In this document: positions 23,080-31,734 of the stretch, in pieces
Numbering within the stretch: the stretch's first letter is position 1
Layout of the letters: the number at the start of each line of letters is the position of its first letter
DNA from: Cupriavidus laharis
Lineage (GTDB): Bacteria; Pseudomonadota; Gammaproteobacteria; Burkholderiales; Burkholderiaceae
Direction: 5' to 3'
NCBI RefSeq assembly: GCF_914271435.1
Contig: NZ_CAJZAI010000001.1
Location: 124,001-188,000, forward strand
DNA length: 64,000 nucleotides
Notes under the pieces: generated by a model
What the model was told of the DNA's origin: nothing
Seen by the model: the letters and a program-made list of their open reading frames with translations, nothing else
The model's database searches: none
Program-made: the position numbers and the translations under genes

Positions 23080-23961
23080 GTGATCACCACCCCTACCATC
23101 CTGCTGGTCGAACCCACCTTCTACGATGTGTCCTACAGCATCAACCCGTGGATGGATCCTGAAGCCTGGGCGCGCGATCCGCGCGGCATGCACGGCAATG
23201 CCAGGCGCGCCTTCGACGCGCTGCGCGAGGCGCTGCAACAGGCCGGCTTCGCCGTGGAAGCCGCCCCGGGCTTTCCGGGCGTGCCGGACATGGTGTTCCC
23301 GGCCAACGCCGCCGTGGTGCTGGACGGCCGCGCCGTGCTGGCCCGCTTCCGCTACCCGCAGCGGCGCGGGGAAGAGGCGCCGTTTGCGGGCATCTTCGAA
23401 GGCCTGCGCCAGCGCGGGCTGGTCGACGAGGTCATGCAACTGCCTGCCGGCTGCTACCAGGAGGGCGCGGGCGACTGCATCTGGGACGCCAGCCGCGGGC
23501 ACTTCTGGGCCGGCTTCGGCCCGCGTTCCTCGCGCGAGGCAGCCGATGCGATGTCGGCCCGGTTCGACCGCGAGGTGGTGGCGCTGGAACTGGCCACCGA
23601 GCAAAGCTATCACCTTGATGTCTGCTTCTGCCCGCTGTCGGGCGGAGAGGTGCTGTACTACCCGCCAGCCTTCAGCGAAGCCTCGCTGCGCGAACTGCGC
23701 GCGCGCGTGCCGGCCAGCCTGCGCATCGAGGCGACCGAGGATGACCTGCGACACTTCAGCGTGAACGCCGTCAACCTGCACGACCAGGTGGTGATGACCC
23801 GCACCACGCCTCACCTGCGCGCCGAACTGGGCGGGCGCGGCTATCACCTGCGCGAAGTCGACCTGTCGCCGTTCATGCTGTCCGGCGGCGGCGCCTACTG
23901 CATGACCTTGCGGCTGGACCGCAGCAGTGGGGCGGTCAACACGACCCGCGCGGCGGCATGA
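23080..23961 (+). CDS. CtlX-like guanidino/ureido hydrolase (amidinotransferase superfamily; citrulline, arginine or dimethylarginine)
   Basis: 293 residues of the DDAH/arginine deiminase-like pentein fold. Motifs are PDMVFPANAAVVLDG, the acidic GDCIWD, catalytic His178 in SYHLDVCFCPL and nucleophile Cys274 in GGGAYCMTLRL. Start is GTG 23080 with AAGGAG six bases upstream. The family includes dimethylargininase, arginine dihydrolase and the citrulline hydrolase CtlX. Direct linkage to ornithine cyclodeaminase favours production of ornithine from citrulline or arginine. It overlaps the alternative start of the next gene, one operon. Confidence 0.8.
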   Translation: MITTPTILLVEPTFYDVSYSINPWMDPEAWARDPRGMHGNARRAFDALREALQQAGFAVEAAPGFPGVPDMVFPANAAVVLDGRAVLARFRYPQRRGEEAPFAGIFEGLRQRGLVDEVMQLPAGCYQEGAGDCIWDASRGHFWAGFGPRSSREAADAMSARFDREVVALELATEQSYHLDVCFCPLSGGEVLYYPPAFSEASLRELRARVPASLRIEATEDDLRHFSVNAVNLHDQVVMTRTTPHLRAELGGRGYHLREVDLSPFMLSGGGAYCMTLRLDRSSGAVNTTRAAA

Positions 23962-23990
23962 CGGGTATCACGGAGATTCGGGAGTCCACC

Positions 23991-25067
23991 ATGAAAGACA
24001 CCGCCATGACACGCTTCCTTGATGCCACCGATGTCGCCAGGCTGGTCGGCGCCATCGGCGTGCCGGCTGCCATTGCGCAACTGGCCGACCACGTGCGGCA
24101 GGATTTCCTGCGCTGGGAGCAATTCGAGAAGTCGGCCCGGCTGGCCAGCCACTCGCCGCTCGGCGTGATCGAACTGATGCCGGTCAGCGACGGCGTGCAG
24201 TACGCGTTCAAGTATGTCAACGGCCATCCGCGCAATGCGCGCTTCGCAATGCCGACGGTGATGGCCTGCGGCATGCTGGCCGAGGTCGAGACCGGCTTCC
24301 CGCTGATGCTGGCCGACCTGACGCTTGCCACGGCGCTGCGCACGGCCGCGACCGCAGCGCTGGCCGCGCGCGCGATGGCGCGGCCGGGCAGTGCTGTGAT
24401 GGCACTGATCGGCAACGGCGCGCAGGCCGAATTCCAGGCGTTGGCCTTCCACGCCATGCTGGGCGTGCGGGAGGTTCGTGCCTATGACATCGACCGCGAC
24501 GCTACCGCGCGGCTGGCGCGCAACCTCGCGGGCGTCCCAGGCCTGTCCATCGTTCCCGTGGAAACCGTGCAGGCCGCGCTGGCGGGTGCGGACATCGTCT
24601 CCACGGTGACCGCTGACAAGAAGCAGGCGACGATCCTGACGCCGGACATGGTGCGTCCGGGCATGCACCTGAACGCCATCGGCGGCGACTGCCCGGGCAA
24701 GACGGAGCTGCATCGGGACATCCTGCGCCAGGCGCGCATCGTGGTCGAGTACGAACCGCAGACGCGGCTCGAAGGCGAGATCCAGCAGTTGTCGCCCGAT
24801 GCGCCGGTCACCGAGCTCTGGCAGGTGCTGTCAGGCCGGGCCCCCGCGCGCGCTGCTGCGGACGAGGTGACGATCTTCGATTCGGTCGGGTTTGCGCTGG
24901 AAGACTATTCGGCGCTGCGCTGGCTGTACGGCGCTGCTCGTGCGCGCCACGCAGGCCGGCATATCGAACTGGTGGCGATGCCGCCGGATCCGCGCAACCT
25001 GTATGGCTGGATGATGGAAGCGCAGGCGCCCCGCGCGGCTGCACACCAGGAAACGGCTTTGGCCTGA
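23991..25067 (+). CDS. Ornithine cyclodeaminase
   Basis: 358 residues, usual length about 350. Typical features are FEKSARLASHSPLGVIELMPVSDG, YAFKYVNGHP, MPTVMACGMLAEVETGFPLMLADLTLATALRTAATAALAAR, NAD site ALIGNGAQAEFQALAF and HLNAIGGDCPGKTEL. It converts ornithine to proline and ammonia using bound NAD. ATG 23991 is preferred because GGGAG lies six bases before it; an in-frame ATG at 23958 overlaps the upstream stop. With the preceding hydrolase it forms a citrulline/arginine to proline route, and the Lrp regulator is divergent. Confidence 0.9.
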   Translation: MKDTAMTRFLDATDVARLVGAIGVPAAIAQLADHVRQDFLRWEQFEKSARLASHSPLGVIELMPVSDGVQYAFKYVNGHPRNARFAMPTVMACGMLAEVETGFPLMLADLTLATALRTAATAALAARAMARPGSAVMALIGNGAQAEFQALAFHAMLGVREVRAYDIDRDATARLARNLAGVPGLSIVPVETVQAALAGADIVSTVTADKKQATILTPDMVRPGMHLNAIGGDCPGKTELHRDILRQARIVVEYEPQTRLEGEIQQLSPDAPVTELWQVLSGRAPARAAADEVTIFDSVGFALEDYSALRWLYGAARARHAGRHIELVAMPPDPRNLYGWMMEAQAPRAAAHQETALA

Positions 25068-25107
25068 CCTGTCTCGGGAAAGGGGCAACAGCAACGGGCG
25101 GGGGGCT

Positions 25108-25707
25108 TCAGCCTGCCCGGCCCATCATCAGCTGCGCACGCAGGAAGCCCTTGACCTCTTCGAGCGAGGGTGTCTTCAGGAACACCATGATGCCCCAGTG
25201 CTGCAGTGCATCGGCCACGCCGTCGTAAGCCTGGCGGTTGGTGATGACGGCAAAGACCACGTGCAGGCTGGAGAAGAAATTCTGCAGTTTCTCGATGGTG
25301 GCGGACTCCGCGTCGTTCAGCTCGTCGACGTAGTAGAGCACCACGCGCGGGTGCGCGCTGACCGAGGCGATCACCGTGTCGAGCAGGTCGTCCACCACCG
25401 CCGTGCGCAGCGGCAGGCCCCATTTGCCCAGCTGGCCGTGGATGCGCTGCGCTTCCTGGTGATTGGGGTGGAACACCACGAGGTCGAGCGCGTTGCCGTT
25501 CGCCTGCGCGTCATGGCCTACGCGGGTCGCCAGCAGGCGGTGCACGGTTTCCTTGTGGATGCGGCGGTGGCCGCCATTGGTCTTCCAGGCGCCGAGTTCG
25601 CCGCGCTCGACCATCTTCTGTACGGTGCCCAACGACACGTTGAGCAGTTTTGCCGCTGTACGCGTGCTGTAGTATGGCTTTTCAGCCAGTGCCGGATCCA
25701 GTTTCAT
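25108..25707 (-). CDS. Excisionase/MerR-type DNA-binding protein with receiver-like C-terminal domain
   Basis: 199 residues. Residues 10-60 form a helix-turn-helix of the excisionase (HTH_17/BldC) type: YYSTRTAAKLLNVSLGTVQKMVERGELGAWKTNGGHRRIHKETVHRLL. Residues about 75-195 look like a CheY-type alpha/beta fold (DLVVFHPNHQEAQRIHGQLGKWG, VVLYYVDELNDAESATIEKLQNF, VVFAVITNRQAYDGVADALQHWGIMVFLKTPSLEEVKGFLRAQL). The expected phospho-acceptor position reads YYVDEL, so phosphorylation is uncertain. Role unknown; no prophage genes adjoin it. Start ATG 25707 lies behind GGGTGAG. Confidence 0.75.
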   Translation of the reverse strand: MKLDPALAEKPYYSTRTAAKLLNVSLGTVQKMVERGELGAWKTNGGHRRIHKETVHRLLATRVGHDAQANGNALDLVVFHPNHQEAQRIHGQLGKWGLPLRTAVVDDLLDTVIASVSAHPRVVLYYVDELNDAESATIEKLQNFFSSLHVVFAVITNRQAYDGVADALQHWGIMVFLKTPSLEEVKGFLRAQLMMGRAG

Positions 25708-26154
25708 CCACTCACCCGTAGTAATCCCGATGACAATCCCGCGCTGCGCCAGGCACCTGCGCCGCACGGCCTGATGCCGTCATCATGGTTGACTGACCCT
25801 GATTGCCGGCCCGCTCCCTGGCCGGACTGCAGCTCGCCGCTGCTATGTTTTGTTCTTGCCTGACCGGATCGCCGTGACGGTGCGGGTATGCTCGTGCGGA
25901 TTTGCACTGGCTCGCGCTGGTTCGCACTTGTCCGTGCGCGGACCGTGATGGATTTGCCCATTTCCTGGTCTGCGCTGGCTATGCCGAAACCCAATAATAT
26001 GCCGGAAAGAGCAGAATATCACTGGCCTTGAACAATAATCGGCTGGCATTTTTGTTCTTTGACACACATTCCTGCAATCTGCCACGACGGGTAGCCTGCT
26101 TGCAGGCAGACCCCCATGCGCCGCCACAGTTCCCCCGGATTGGCCTGCTGTGCG
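25708..26154. other. Intergenic stretch upstream of the excisionase-like gene
   Basis: 447 bp between dctD's stop and the start at 25707. It must hold the promoter of the minus-strand gene ending 25108; a minus-strand TATTAT around 25995-26000 is a possible -10. Short repeated motifs (TTCGCACTTGTCCGTGCGCGG and neighbours around 25895-25945) are seen, but no ORF is supported. Confidence 0.45.
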
Positions 26155-27474
26155 CTACAGGCCGTATTTGCGGGTCTTGTCGAACAGCGTGGTCTTGGCC
26201 ACGCCCAGCGCCTCGCTGGCGCGGCTGAGGTTGCCGTCGTGCCGGCGCAGCGCATCGGCGATCAGCGCGCGCTCGAACTGCTCCACCGCCTGGGCCAGCG
26301 GCAGCACTTCCGGGGCCGTGGTGCCATGGCCCGGGTCGCAGCCAAGCCCCAGCACGTGGCGCTCGGCCAGGTTGCGGAGTTCACGCACGTTGCCGGGCCA
26401 GGGGTAGGCCACCAGCGTGGCCAGCTCGGCCGGCGTGGCCGGCACGGCCTCGCGGCCGAAACGCAGCGCGGCCTGGGCCACGAAATGCTCGAACAGCAGC
26501 GGCACGTCTTCGCGCCGTTCGCGCAGCGCGGGCAGCTCCAGCGTGATCACGTTGAGGCGGTAGTACAGGTCGGAGCGGAACTGGCCGGCATCGGACAGCG
26601 CGCGCAGGTCGGCCTTGGTGGCCGCGATCACGCGCGTGTCCACCGGCACGGGCTCGTTGGAGCCCAGGCGCTCCACCACGCGTTCCTGCAGGACCCGCAG
26701 CAGCTTGATCTGCAGCGGCATCGGCATGCTCTCGATCTCGTCGAGGAACAGCGTGCCGCCTTCTGCATGCTCGACCTTGCCGATGCGGCGGCGCGCGGCG
26801 CCGGTGAACGAGCCTGCCTCGTGGCCGAAGATCTCGCTTTCGAACAGCTGCTCGGGCAGGCCGCCGCAATTGATGGCGACAAAGTTGCGCGCATGGCGCC
26901 GGCTGGCTTCATGCAGGCAGCGCGCCACCAGTTCCTTGCCAGTGCCGGTCTCGCCGTGGATCAGCACATTGGCGGCGGTGTCGGCCAGGTCGGCGATCAG
27001 CCGGCGCAGGCGTTCGATGGCGGGAGAGCGGCCGATCAGCCGTGCCTCGAGCTTGTCGCGGCCGGCCAGGCGCTCGCGCAGTTCCGCCACTTCGAGCGAC
27101 AGGCGGCGCTGCTCCAGCGCGCGGCGCGTGGCGTCCACGAGTTGCTCGGGCGAGAACGGCTTTTCCAGGAAGTCATAGGCGCCTTGCTTCATCGCCTGCA
27201 CGGCCAGGCCCACATCGCCATGCCCCGTGATCATGATCACGGGCAGCGCCGGGTCGCGCGCGCGCAGTTGCGCCTGCAACGCCATGCCGTCGATGCCCGG
27301 CAGGCGGATGTCGCTGACCACGATGCCGGGCCAGCCCGCCGCGGTTTCGCGCAGCGCGGCCTCGGCACTGGCCACGCCGCGCGTGGCGATGCCCTCCAGC
27401 CGCAGCGCCTGCTCGCAGCCCAGGCGCACGTCGGCGTCGTCCTCGACGATCAGTACGGTCAGTTCAGCCGGCAT
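26155..27474 (-). CDS. dctD: Sigma-54-dependent response regulator DctD
   Basis: 439 residues. A receiver domain (1-120, phospho-acceptor Asp55 in VVSDIRLPG, Lys105 in LEKPF) is followed by an AAA+ domain with Walker A GETGTGKE (174-181), sigma-54 loop GSFTGA (221-226; Ser instead of the common Ala) and Walker B GGTLFLDEIE. The C-terminal Fis-type helix-turn-helix is DGNLSRASEALGVAKTTLFDKTRKYGL. It overlaps dctB by 11 bases. DctD activates the C4-dicarboxylate carrier gene; a matching sigma-54 promoter and dyad lie upstream of dctA at 37353-37495. Confidence 0.92.
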   Translation of the reverse strand: MPAELTVLIVEDDADVRLGCEQALRLEGIATRGVASAEAALRETAAGWPGIVVSDIRLPGIDGMALQAQLRARDPALPVIMITGHGDVGLAVQAMKQGAYDFLEKPFSPEQLVDATRRALEQRRLSLEVAELRERLAGRDKLEARLIGRSPAIERLRRLIADLADTAANVLIHGETGTGKELVARCLHEASRRHARNFVAINCGGLPEQLFESEIFGHEAGSFTGAARRRIGKVEHAEGGTLFLDEIESMPMPLQIKLLRVLQERVVERLGSNEPVPVDTRVIAATKADLRALSDAGQFRSDLYYRLNVITLELPALRERREDVPLLFEHFVAQAALRFGREAVPATPAELATLVAYPWPGNVRELRNLAERHVLGLGCDPGHGTTAPEVLPLAQAVEQFERALIADALRRHDGNLSRASEALGVAKTTLFDKTRKYGL

Positions 27475-29362
27475 GCGGGATTTCCTGGCGGACCAGCGGC
27501 AGCACCAGCGTGAAGCAGGCGCCGCCGTCGGGATGATTGGAGGCGGACAGGCTGCCGCCGTTCTCGTTGAGGATGCCGGCCGACAGCGTCAGGCCGAGGC
27601 CCAGGCCCTCGCCAGCCGGCTTGGTCGTGAAGAACGGCTCGAACAGCTGCGAGAACGCTTCCTCCGACAGGCCCGGGCCGTTGTCGCGCACGGTCAGGTG
27701 CGCCTGGCCGCCGCTGACATGGGCATGCAGCGACACCATCGGCTGCTCGCGTCCCGCCACGGCATCGAGCGCGTTGCCGACCAGGTTGACCAGCACCTGC
27801 TCCAGCCGGTTGGGGTCGCAGGCCACCGCCAGCCCGGGCTCGACCTCGCACTGCAGCCGGGGCTGCACGGCCTCGATGCGGGTGCCGAGCAGGAACAGCG
27901 CGTTGTCCACGGCCTGCGCCAGTTCCGCCTGGGGCTTGCCGGGGCCCGGCTTGCGCGCGAACGACTTGAGCGCACCGGTGATGCGGCCCATCCGCTCCAC
28001 CAGGCCGATGATCGTGCCGAGGTTGGCGCGGACCGTCTCGTAGTCGCCGCGATCCAGGAACTTGCCGGTATTGCCCGAGATCGTGCGCAGCGCCGCCAGC
28101 GGCTGGTTGAGTTCATGCGCGATGCCGGTCGACATCTGCCCGACCGCGGCCAGCTTGCCGGCTTGCAGCAGGCCGTCCTGGGCCTGGCGCAGCACGGCCT
28201 CGGTGCGGATGCGCTCGGCGACCTCGGCCTGCAGGCGCTGGTTGGTGGCCGACAGGTCGGCGGTGCGTTCGGCAACCTTGCGTTCCAGCTCGCTGTTGGC
28301 CGCTTCGAGCGCGGCCCGTGCGGCGAGCCGCTCGCCGATGATGCGCCGGCGCACGTTCCAGGCCGCGCCCAGCAGCAGCACGAACGCCATCAGCACGCCG
28401 GCCAGCGCCGCGCTGTTGAGCGCCGCGACGCGCGCCTGCGACGTGTTGGACAGCAGCGTGAGATGCCAGTCGGTGCCGGGCAGCGCGGCCTGCTGCGCCA
28501 GCATCGGCGGGCCCTGGCGCAGCCGCACCAGGCGGTCGCTGCCATTGCCGAGCACGCGTACTTCCGACAGCGGCAGCTGCGGCAGCGGTGCGCGGTTGTA
28601 TTGCAGGTTCTGCGCAAAGCGCTCGCGTGCGTCCGGCGACAGCGGGCGCATTGTCGCGAGCTTCCAGGACGGGTCCGACGCCAGGATCACCACGCCGTTC
28701 TCGTCCGCGAGCAGCATCTGGCTGTCGGCGCCCTGCCAGCGGTTTTCCAGCGGTTCCAGGCCGATCTTGACCACCGCCACGCCGTCGGGGTTGTCGCGCC
28801 CGCCCAGCGGCGCGGACAGGTAGTAGCCCGACTCGCCGCGCGTGGTGCCCACGCCATAGAAGCGGCCGAGCTGGCCCTCCATGGCGGCGCGGAAGTACGG
28901 GCGGAAGCTCAGGTCCTCGCCCAGGTAGCTGTCCGGGCGCTGCCAGTTGCTCGTGGCCAGCACCTTGCCGCGCGCGTCGAGCACATAGACCACGCGGGTG
29001 CCGGCGCGCGTGTTGAGGGCGGACAGGTATTCATTGGCGCGCGCCACCGCGGCGGCGTCGCCTGGCTGGCGCAAAAGCGTGCCGATGCGATCGTCCAGCG
29101 TCAGCAGTCCGGGGACGTAGTCGTAGTGCGCCAGTTCGCTTTCCAGTGCCTGGGCGTACAGGCGCAGCTGGACCTGTCCTCGCTCCGCCTGGCGCGCCAG
29201 GGCCGTGTCGTAGCTGTAGCGGTAGCCAAGCCATCCGGCCAGGCCGACCAGCACGGCCAGCGCCAGCAGCGCGAGCAGCGGCGCTGCGCCACGCAGGGCG
29301 GTGGTGGGGCGGGGGGCGCGATGGCGGGCGGGGTCGCCGGTTGGATCTAGCGGGCCGGTCAT
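27464..29362 (-). CDS. dctB: C4-dicarboxylate sensor histidine kinase DctB
   Basis: 632 residues. TM1 is at about 26-46 and TM2 at about 316-335, enclosing a periplasmic double-Cache-type sensor (SYLGEDLSFRPYFRAAMEGQLGRFYGVGTTRGESGYYLSAPL is the characteristic ligand-binding stretch). A coiled segment (LEAANSELERKVAERTADL) leads to HisKA with His416 in GIAHELNQPLAALRTI, then HATPase boxes N (NLVGNALDA), G1 (DNGPGL) and G2 (GEGLGLGLTLS). It senses succinate, fumarate or malate outside and phosphorylates DctD. Translationally coupled to dctD. Confidence 0.92.
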   Translation of the reverse strand: MTGPLDPTGDPARHRAPRPTTALRGAAPLLALLALAVLVGLAGWLGYRYSYDTALARQAERGQVQLRLYAQALESELAHYDYVPGLLTLDDRIGTLLRQPGDAAAVARANEYLSALNTRAGTRVVYVLDARGKVLATSNWQRPDSYLGEDLSFRPYFRAAMEGQLGRFYGVGTTRGESGYYLSAPLGGRDNPDGVAVVKIGLEPLENRWQGADSQMLLADENGVVILASDPSWKLATMRPLSPDARERFAQNLQYNRAPLPQLPLSEVRVLGNGSDRLVRLRQGPPMLAQQAALPGTDWHLTLLSNTSQARVAALNSAALAGVLMAFVLLLGAAWNVRRRIIGERLAARAALEAANSELERKVAERTADLSATNQRLQAEVAERIRTEAVLRQAQDGLLQAGKLAAVGQMSTGIAHELNQPLAALRTISGNTGKFLDRGDYETVRANLGTIIGLVERMGRITGALKSFARKPGPGKPQAELAQAVDNALFLLGTRIEAVQPRLQCEVEPGLAVACDPNRLEQVLVNLVGNALDAVAGREQPMVSLHAHVSGGQAHLTVRDNGPGLSEEAFSQLFEPFFTTKPAGEGLGLGLTLSAGILNENGGSLSASNHPDGGACFTLVLPLVRQEIPHAG

Positions 29363-29969
29363 GAGGTGCTGGGTAAGGCGGCTGGGCAGGCAGGTGGATC
29401 GCCGCCGGGAGACAGCGGGCGCCTACTTTTACCACACCCCGGAGGCCGGGGGATGGAGTCCGGGCGGCGAGTGTCCCGGCGGCGTGCGGCCTTCAGGCTC
29501 TCCTGCATCGGGCAACCGCTCGTTGTCGGGCGTGCACCTGCCCGTTGCCGGGCCTGGCAGACCCCGCACCCGGCTCGCCCCTTGTGACGCAGGCCGTCTC
29601 TCGTCGGCCTGTTTTTGTCGCTCTCCCGGCATCAACCCGCTGCCCGCTCACGGCGATTGACCATGGCCCGTTGGAGCGCTGTTCACAAGAAAAGATTCAT
29701 TGCTGATTTGCGGGTATGGAGGGCGCAGAACGACCCCTCTCTGCCGATTGGCGCGTCTAGGTCGAACGGCGGTACTGATCAAGTGAGCGGTCATCGCCAT
29801 TTGCCTTGCCGCCGCATTGATGTTGAGGGCCGAGGGCTTTCCGAGGGGAGTCCCGAAGCGTCAAACAGTGGTCCCGAAATGTCAAATGAGCAGCGGGGTC
29901 TTCGCCAATACTGGCTCACGTGTGCCGGGGGATTACTTCGGCTGTGTTTTGAAGAGACCCAGAGTACAT
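29363..29969. other. Gene-free stretch of 607 bp at the edge of the accessory region
   Basis: Holds the dctB promoter region at its left end and the direct repeats at 29850-29886. ORFs here lack coding character. GC content and base composition begin to vary relative to the dct genes. A hairpin-rich part at about 29510-29600 (CCCGTTGCCGGGCC, GCCCG..CGGGC types) has no clear function. Confidence 0.5.
29850..29886. repeat. Two 16-bp direct repeats with 21-bp period, possible IS end remnant
   Basis: GTCCCGAAGCGTCAAA at 29850-29865 and GTCCCGAAATGTCAAA at 29871-29886, differing at two positions. The minus-strand form (TTTGACATTTCGGGAC) resembles the multiple terminal repeats of IS21-family elements. 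No transposase gene is next to it, so it would be a leftover; a tandem regulator site is the alternative. Confidence 0.5.
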
Positions 29970-30800
29970 ATGACAAGCCAGATCGCATCACTTCTATCGG
30001 GAGCCGCAGCTCCAGCGATTTCTCAGACAAGTCCCGCTTCAGGAGCTGTCCTCACGGACACAGCGATGCCGCTAGAAAATGTCCAAAACCTGCGTGACCT
30101 CGGCGGCCTGCGTAGCCGCGACGGAAGGCGCGTACGCTCGGGTCGAGTGTTTCGCAGCGGAAATCCGGGGATGGCCAGCGCTGCCGATCTCCAAACTCTG
30201 CGAGCCCTCAGTCTCGACGTGGTCCTCGATTTCCGTTCTCCCGAAGAAAAGTCACCCGAAGAAGCTGGTTTTGCCGATGCCTTCAATTGGGTGGCGCTGC
30301 CGGTAATGGAAGGCAGCATGAGCATGAAGGACTTGGTGCCGCGCCTGCAGGCCGCCACGCAGCAGGACATGGACGATTTCATGTTGCAGGTCTATCGCGA
30401 TTTCCCGGTAAAGCACCAGTCGGCCTTCAGTGCATTCCTGAAGGAGGCGGAAAAAGGCCCCACGATGCTGTACCACTGCAGCACGGGGAAAGACAGGGCT
30501 GGCTTTGCCACAATGCTCTTGCTGTCTGCGCTTGATGTCGCGCCCGACACGATTTTGGCGAACTATCTCGAATCGAACCACTGGAACCAGCGCCTGATCA
30601 AAGGCCTGCTCGCACGGCTTACTTCGTTCGATATTGCACCGGACGTCGCTATGCCATTGCTGGAAGTCCGCGCAGGCTATTTGCAGGCGTCACTGCAAAC
30701 CATCGAACAGGAATGGGGCGACACAGCCCGCTTCTTACGTGACGCACTGTCAGTGGACGTGCAGCGTCTTCAATGGCATTACCTGGATGAAGTTGCATGA
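29970..30800 (+). CDS. Tyrosine-protein phosphatase family protein, paralogue of 4334-5164
   Basis: 276 residues, the same length as its paralogue. P-loop HCSTGKDRAG (Cys170), NLRDLGGLRSRDGRRVRSGRVFRSGNPGMASAADLQTL, DFRSPEEKSPEEAGF, NWVALPVMEGSMSMKDLVPRL and LLEVRAGYLQASLQTIEQEWGD align throughout. The conserved ..GKDRTG Thr is Ala here. The N-terminus is more hydrophobic and Ala/Ser/Thr-rich than a cytosolic start, but no clear cleavage site is seen. Start at ATG 29970 is uncertain (no strong ribosome binding site; frame open to 29817). Confidence 0.8.
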   Translation: MTSQIASLLSGAAAPAISQTSPASGAVLTDTAMPLENVQNLRDLGGLRSRDGRRVRSGRVFRSGNPGMASAADLQTLRALSLDVVLDFRSPEEKSPEEAGFADAFNWVALPVMEGSMSMKDLVPRLQAATQQDMDDFMLQVYRDFPVKHQSAFSAFLKEAEKGPTMLYHCSTGKDRAGFATMLLLSALDVAPDTILANYLESNHWNQRLIKGLLARLTSFDIAPDVAMPLLEVRAGYLQASLQTIEQEWGDTARFLRDALSVDVQRLQWHYLDEVA

Positions 30801-31191
30801 TCAACTAGTGGCGTGAGGGCTGGTTGGAGACGCACGGGCCCGCCCTGCACAGAATGGCCGTCGTCTAGTACAAAGCCGACATTTGAATGGCCGCGTGTAT
30901 GCGCGGGCCAACGACCGTAGTTGGCCGATCGCCGACCTCGACGAAGCCAGCAGGGATAGCCGCGCACAGGCTCACGGCGCGAGCATGTTCCTACCAGTGA
31001 GATCTGCCATGTAGGGTGACAGTCCTCGTTCGATCAAAGCGCAGGCATTGCGTCCTTATACGCCACGGTTTCCTACATCGGGCGCCACTGGTAGATCGCG
31101 TGCAGATTTCCCTTGTAGGAACAGCCATCACGCACGCGACCGTGCGCGAAGCCCCGTGATGCCGTGCCTTATCTAGGATTGCCCGCCGCCG
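30801..31191. other. Gene-free stretch of 391 bp
   Basis: No supported ORF. Short repeated words occur (GTTCCTACC at 30986-30995, TTTCCTACATCGG at about 31070, and the complement TGTAGGAACAG near 31114-31124), which could form a weak stem. No promoter or known RNA was recognised. Confidence 0.45.
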
Positions 31192-31620
31192 TCAGGCCAT
31201 TTCACTCACAGCTTCGCCAGCTACCGCGACCTCCGTCTCGTCGGTCACCGTGCTTTCCACTATCTCGCTGTCGACTTCGGAAACCATGTCGCCCAGACCG
31301 ATGGCGACCGTGATATTCGGCGTCCAGTTCTTGCGGTCGGTGCTGACCTCGGCAAACGTGGTCACCGTTGCGGTGTAGCCCTGCGCTCTGAGGTCGTCGG
31401 CTAGCCGTTGCGCGCGCGGTTCCAGCGCTGCTTGCGGATTGTCTTCGTTGATGTCGAGTACCAGTCTGGTCTCGAATTCTTCCTTGCCCCTCTGGATTGC
31501 CGTTTGCATTGCCTTGAGCTGCTTGTTCGCGAGCGCGACGAGCTTGCTGTACCTGGATTCTTCCTGGCTGGCGCGCAGTGCCTTGGCGGCGTTGATGATT
31601 TCGGTGCGGTCCACGAACAT
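31192..31620 (-). CDS. Unknown 142-residue protein under a LexA-type site
   Basis: Not recognised. Residues 1-75 are helical and charged (MFVDRTEIINAAKALRASQEESRYSKLV..LANKQLKAMQTAIQRGKEEFETRLVLDI). The middle part, with LADDLRAQGYTATVTTFAEVS, predicts an alpha/beta unit. The last 35 residues are acidic and low in complexity (VSEVDSEIVESTVTDETEVAVAGEAVSEMA). ATG 31620 has GAAAGG upstream. A perfect SOS box lies 84 bp before the start, so induction by DNA damage is likely. Single-gene unit with no close neighbour on its strand; codon use is less GC-biased than the core genes. Confidence 0.7.
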   Translation of the reverse strand: MFVDRTEIINAAKALRASQEESRYSKLVALANKQLKAMQTAIQRGKEEFETRLVLDINEDNPQAALEPRAQRLADDLRAQGYTATVTTFAEVSTDRKNWTPNITVAIGLGDMVSEVDSEIVESTVTDETEVAVAGEAVSEMA

Positions 31621-31703
31621 GATTGCCTTTCGAGGTGGGGGAGAAAAAGCGCAGGCGCCGCACGGGCTTGACTTCAGGAGCCAGCTTTCCGGGATGCGAC
31701 GAC

Positions 31704-31719
31704 AACTGTATAAATATAC
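31704..31719 (-). promoter_or_regulatory. LexA-binding SOS box
   Basis: CTGTATAAATATACAG: the CTGT-N8-ACAG pattern with AT-only centre, matching the canonical SOS box in all invariant positions. It lies upstream of the 142-residue gene on the minus strand; on the plus strand it is directly followed by the structured stretch at 31735-32040. Confidence 0.8.
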
Positions 31720-31734
31720 AGTGATCGCCGGCTG

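Noticed and set aside
29615..30097. 160-residue plus-strand ORF before the second phosphatase
   Set aside because: Runs into the phosphatase gene in another frame, Ser/Arg-rich, no ribosome binding site, no motif.
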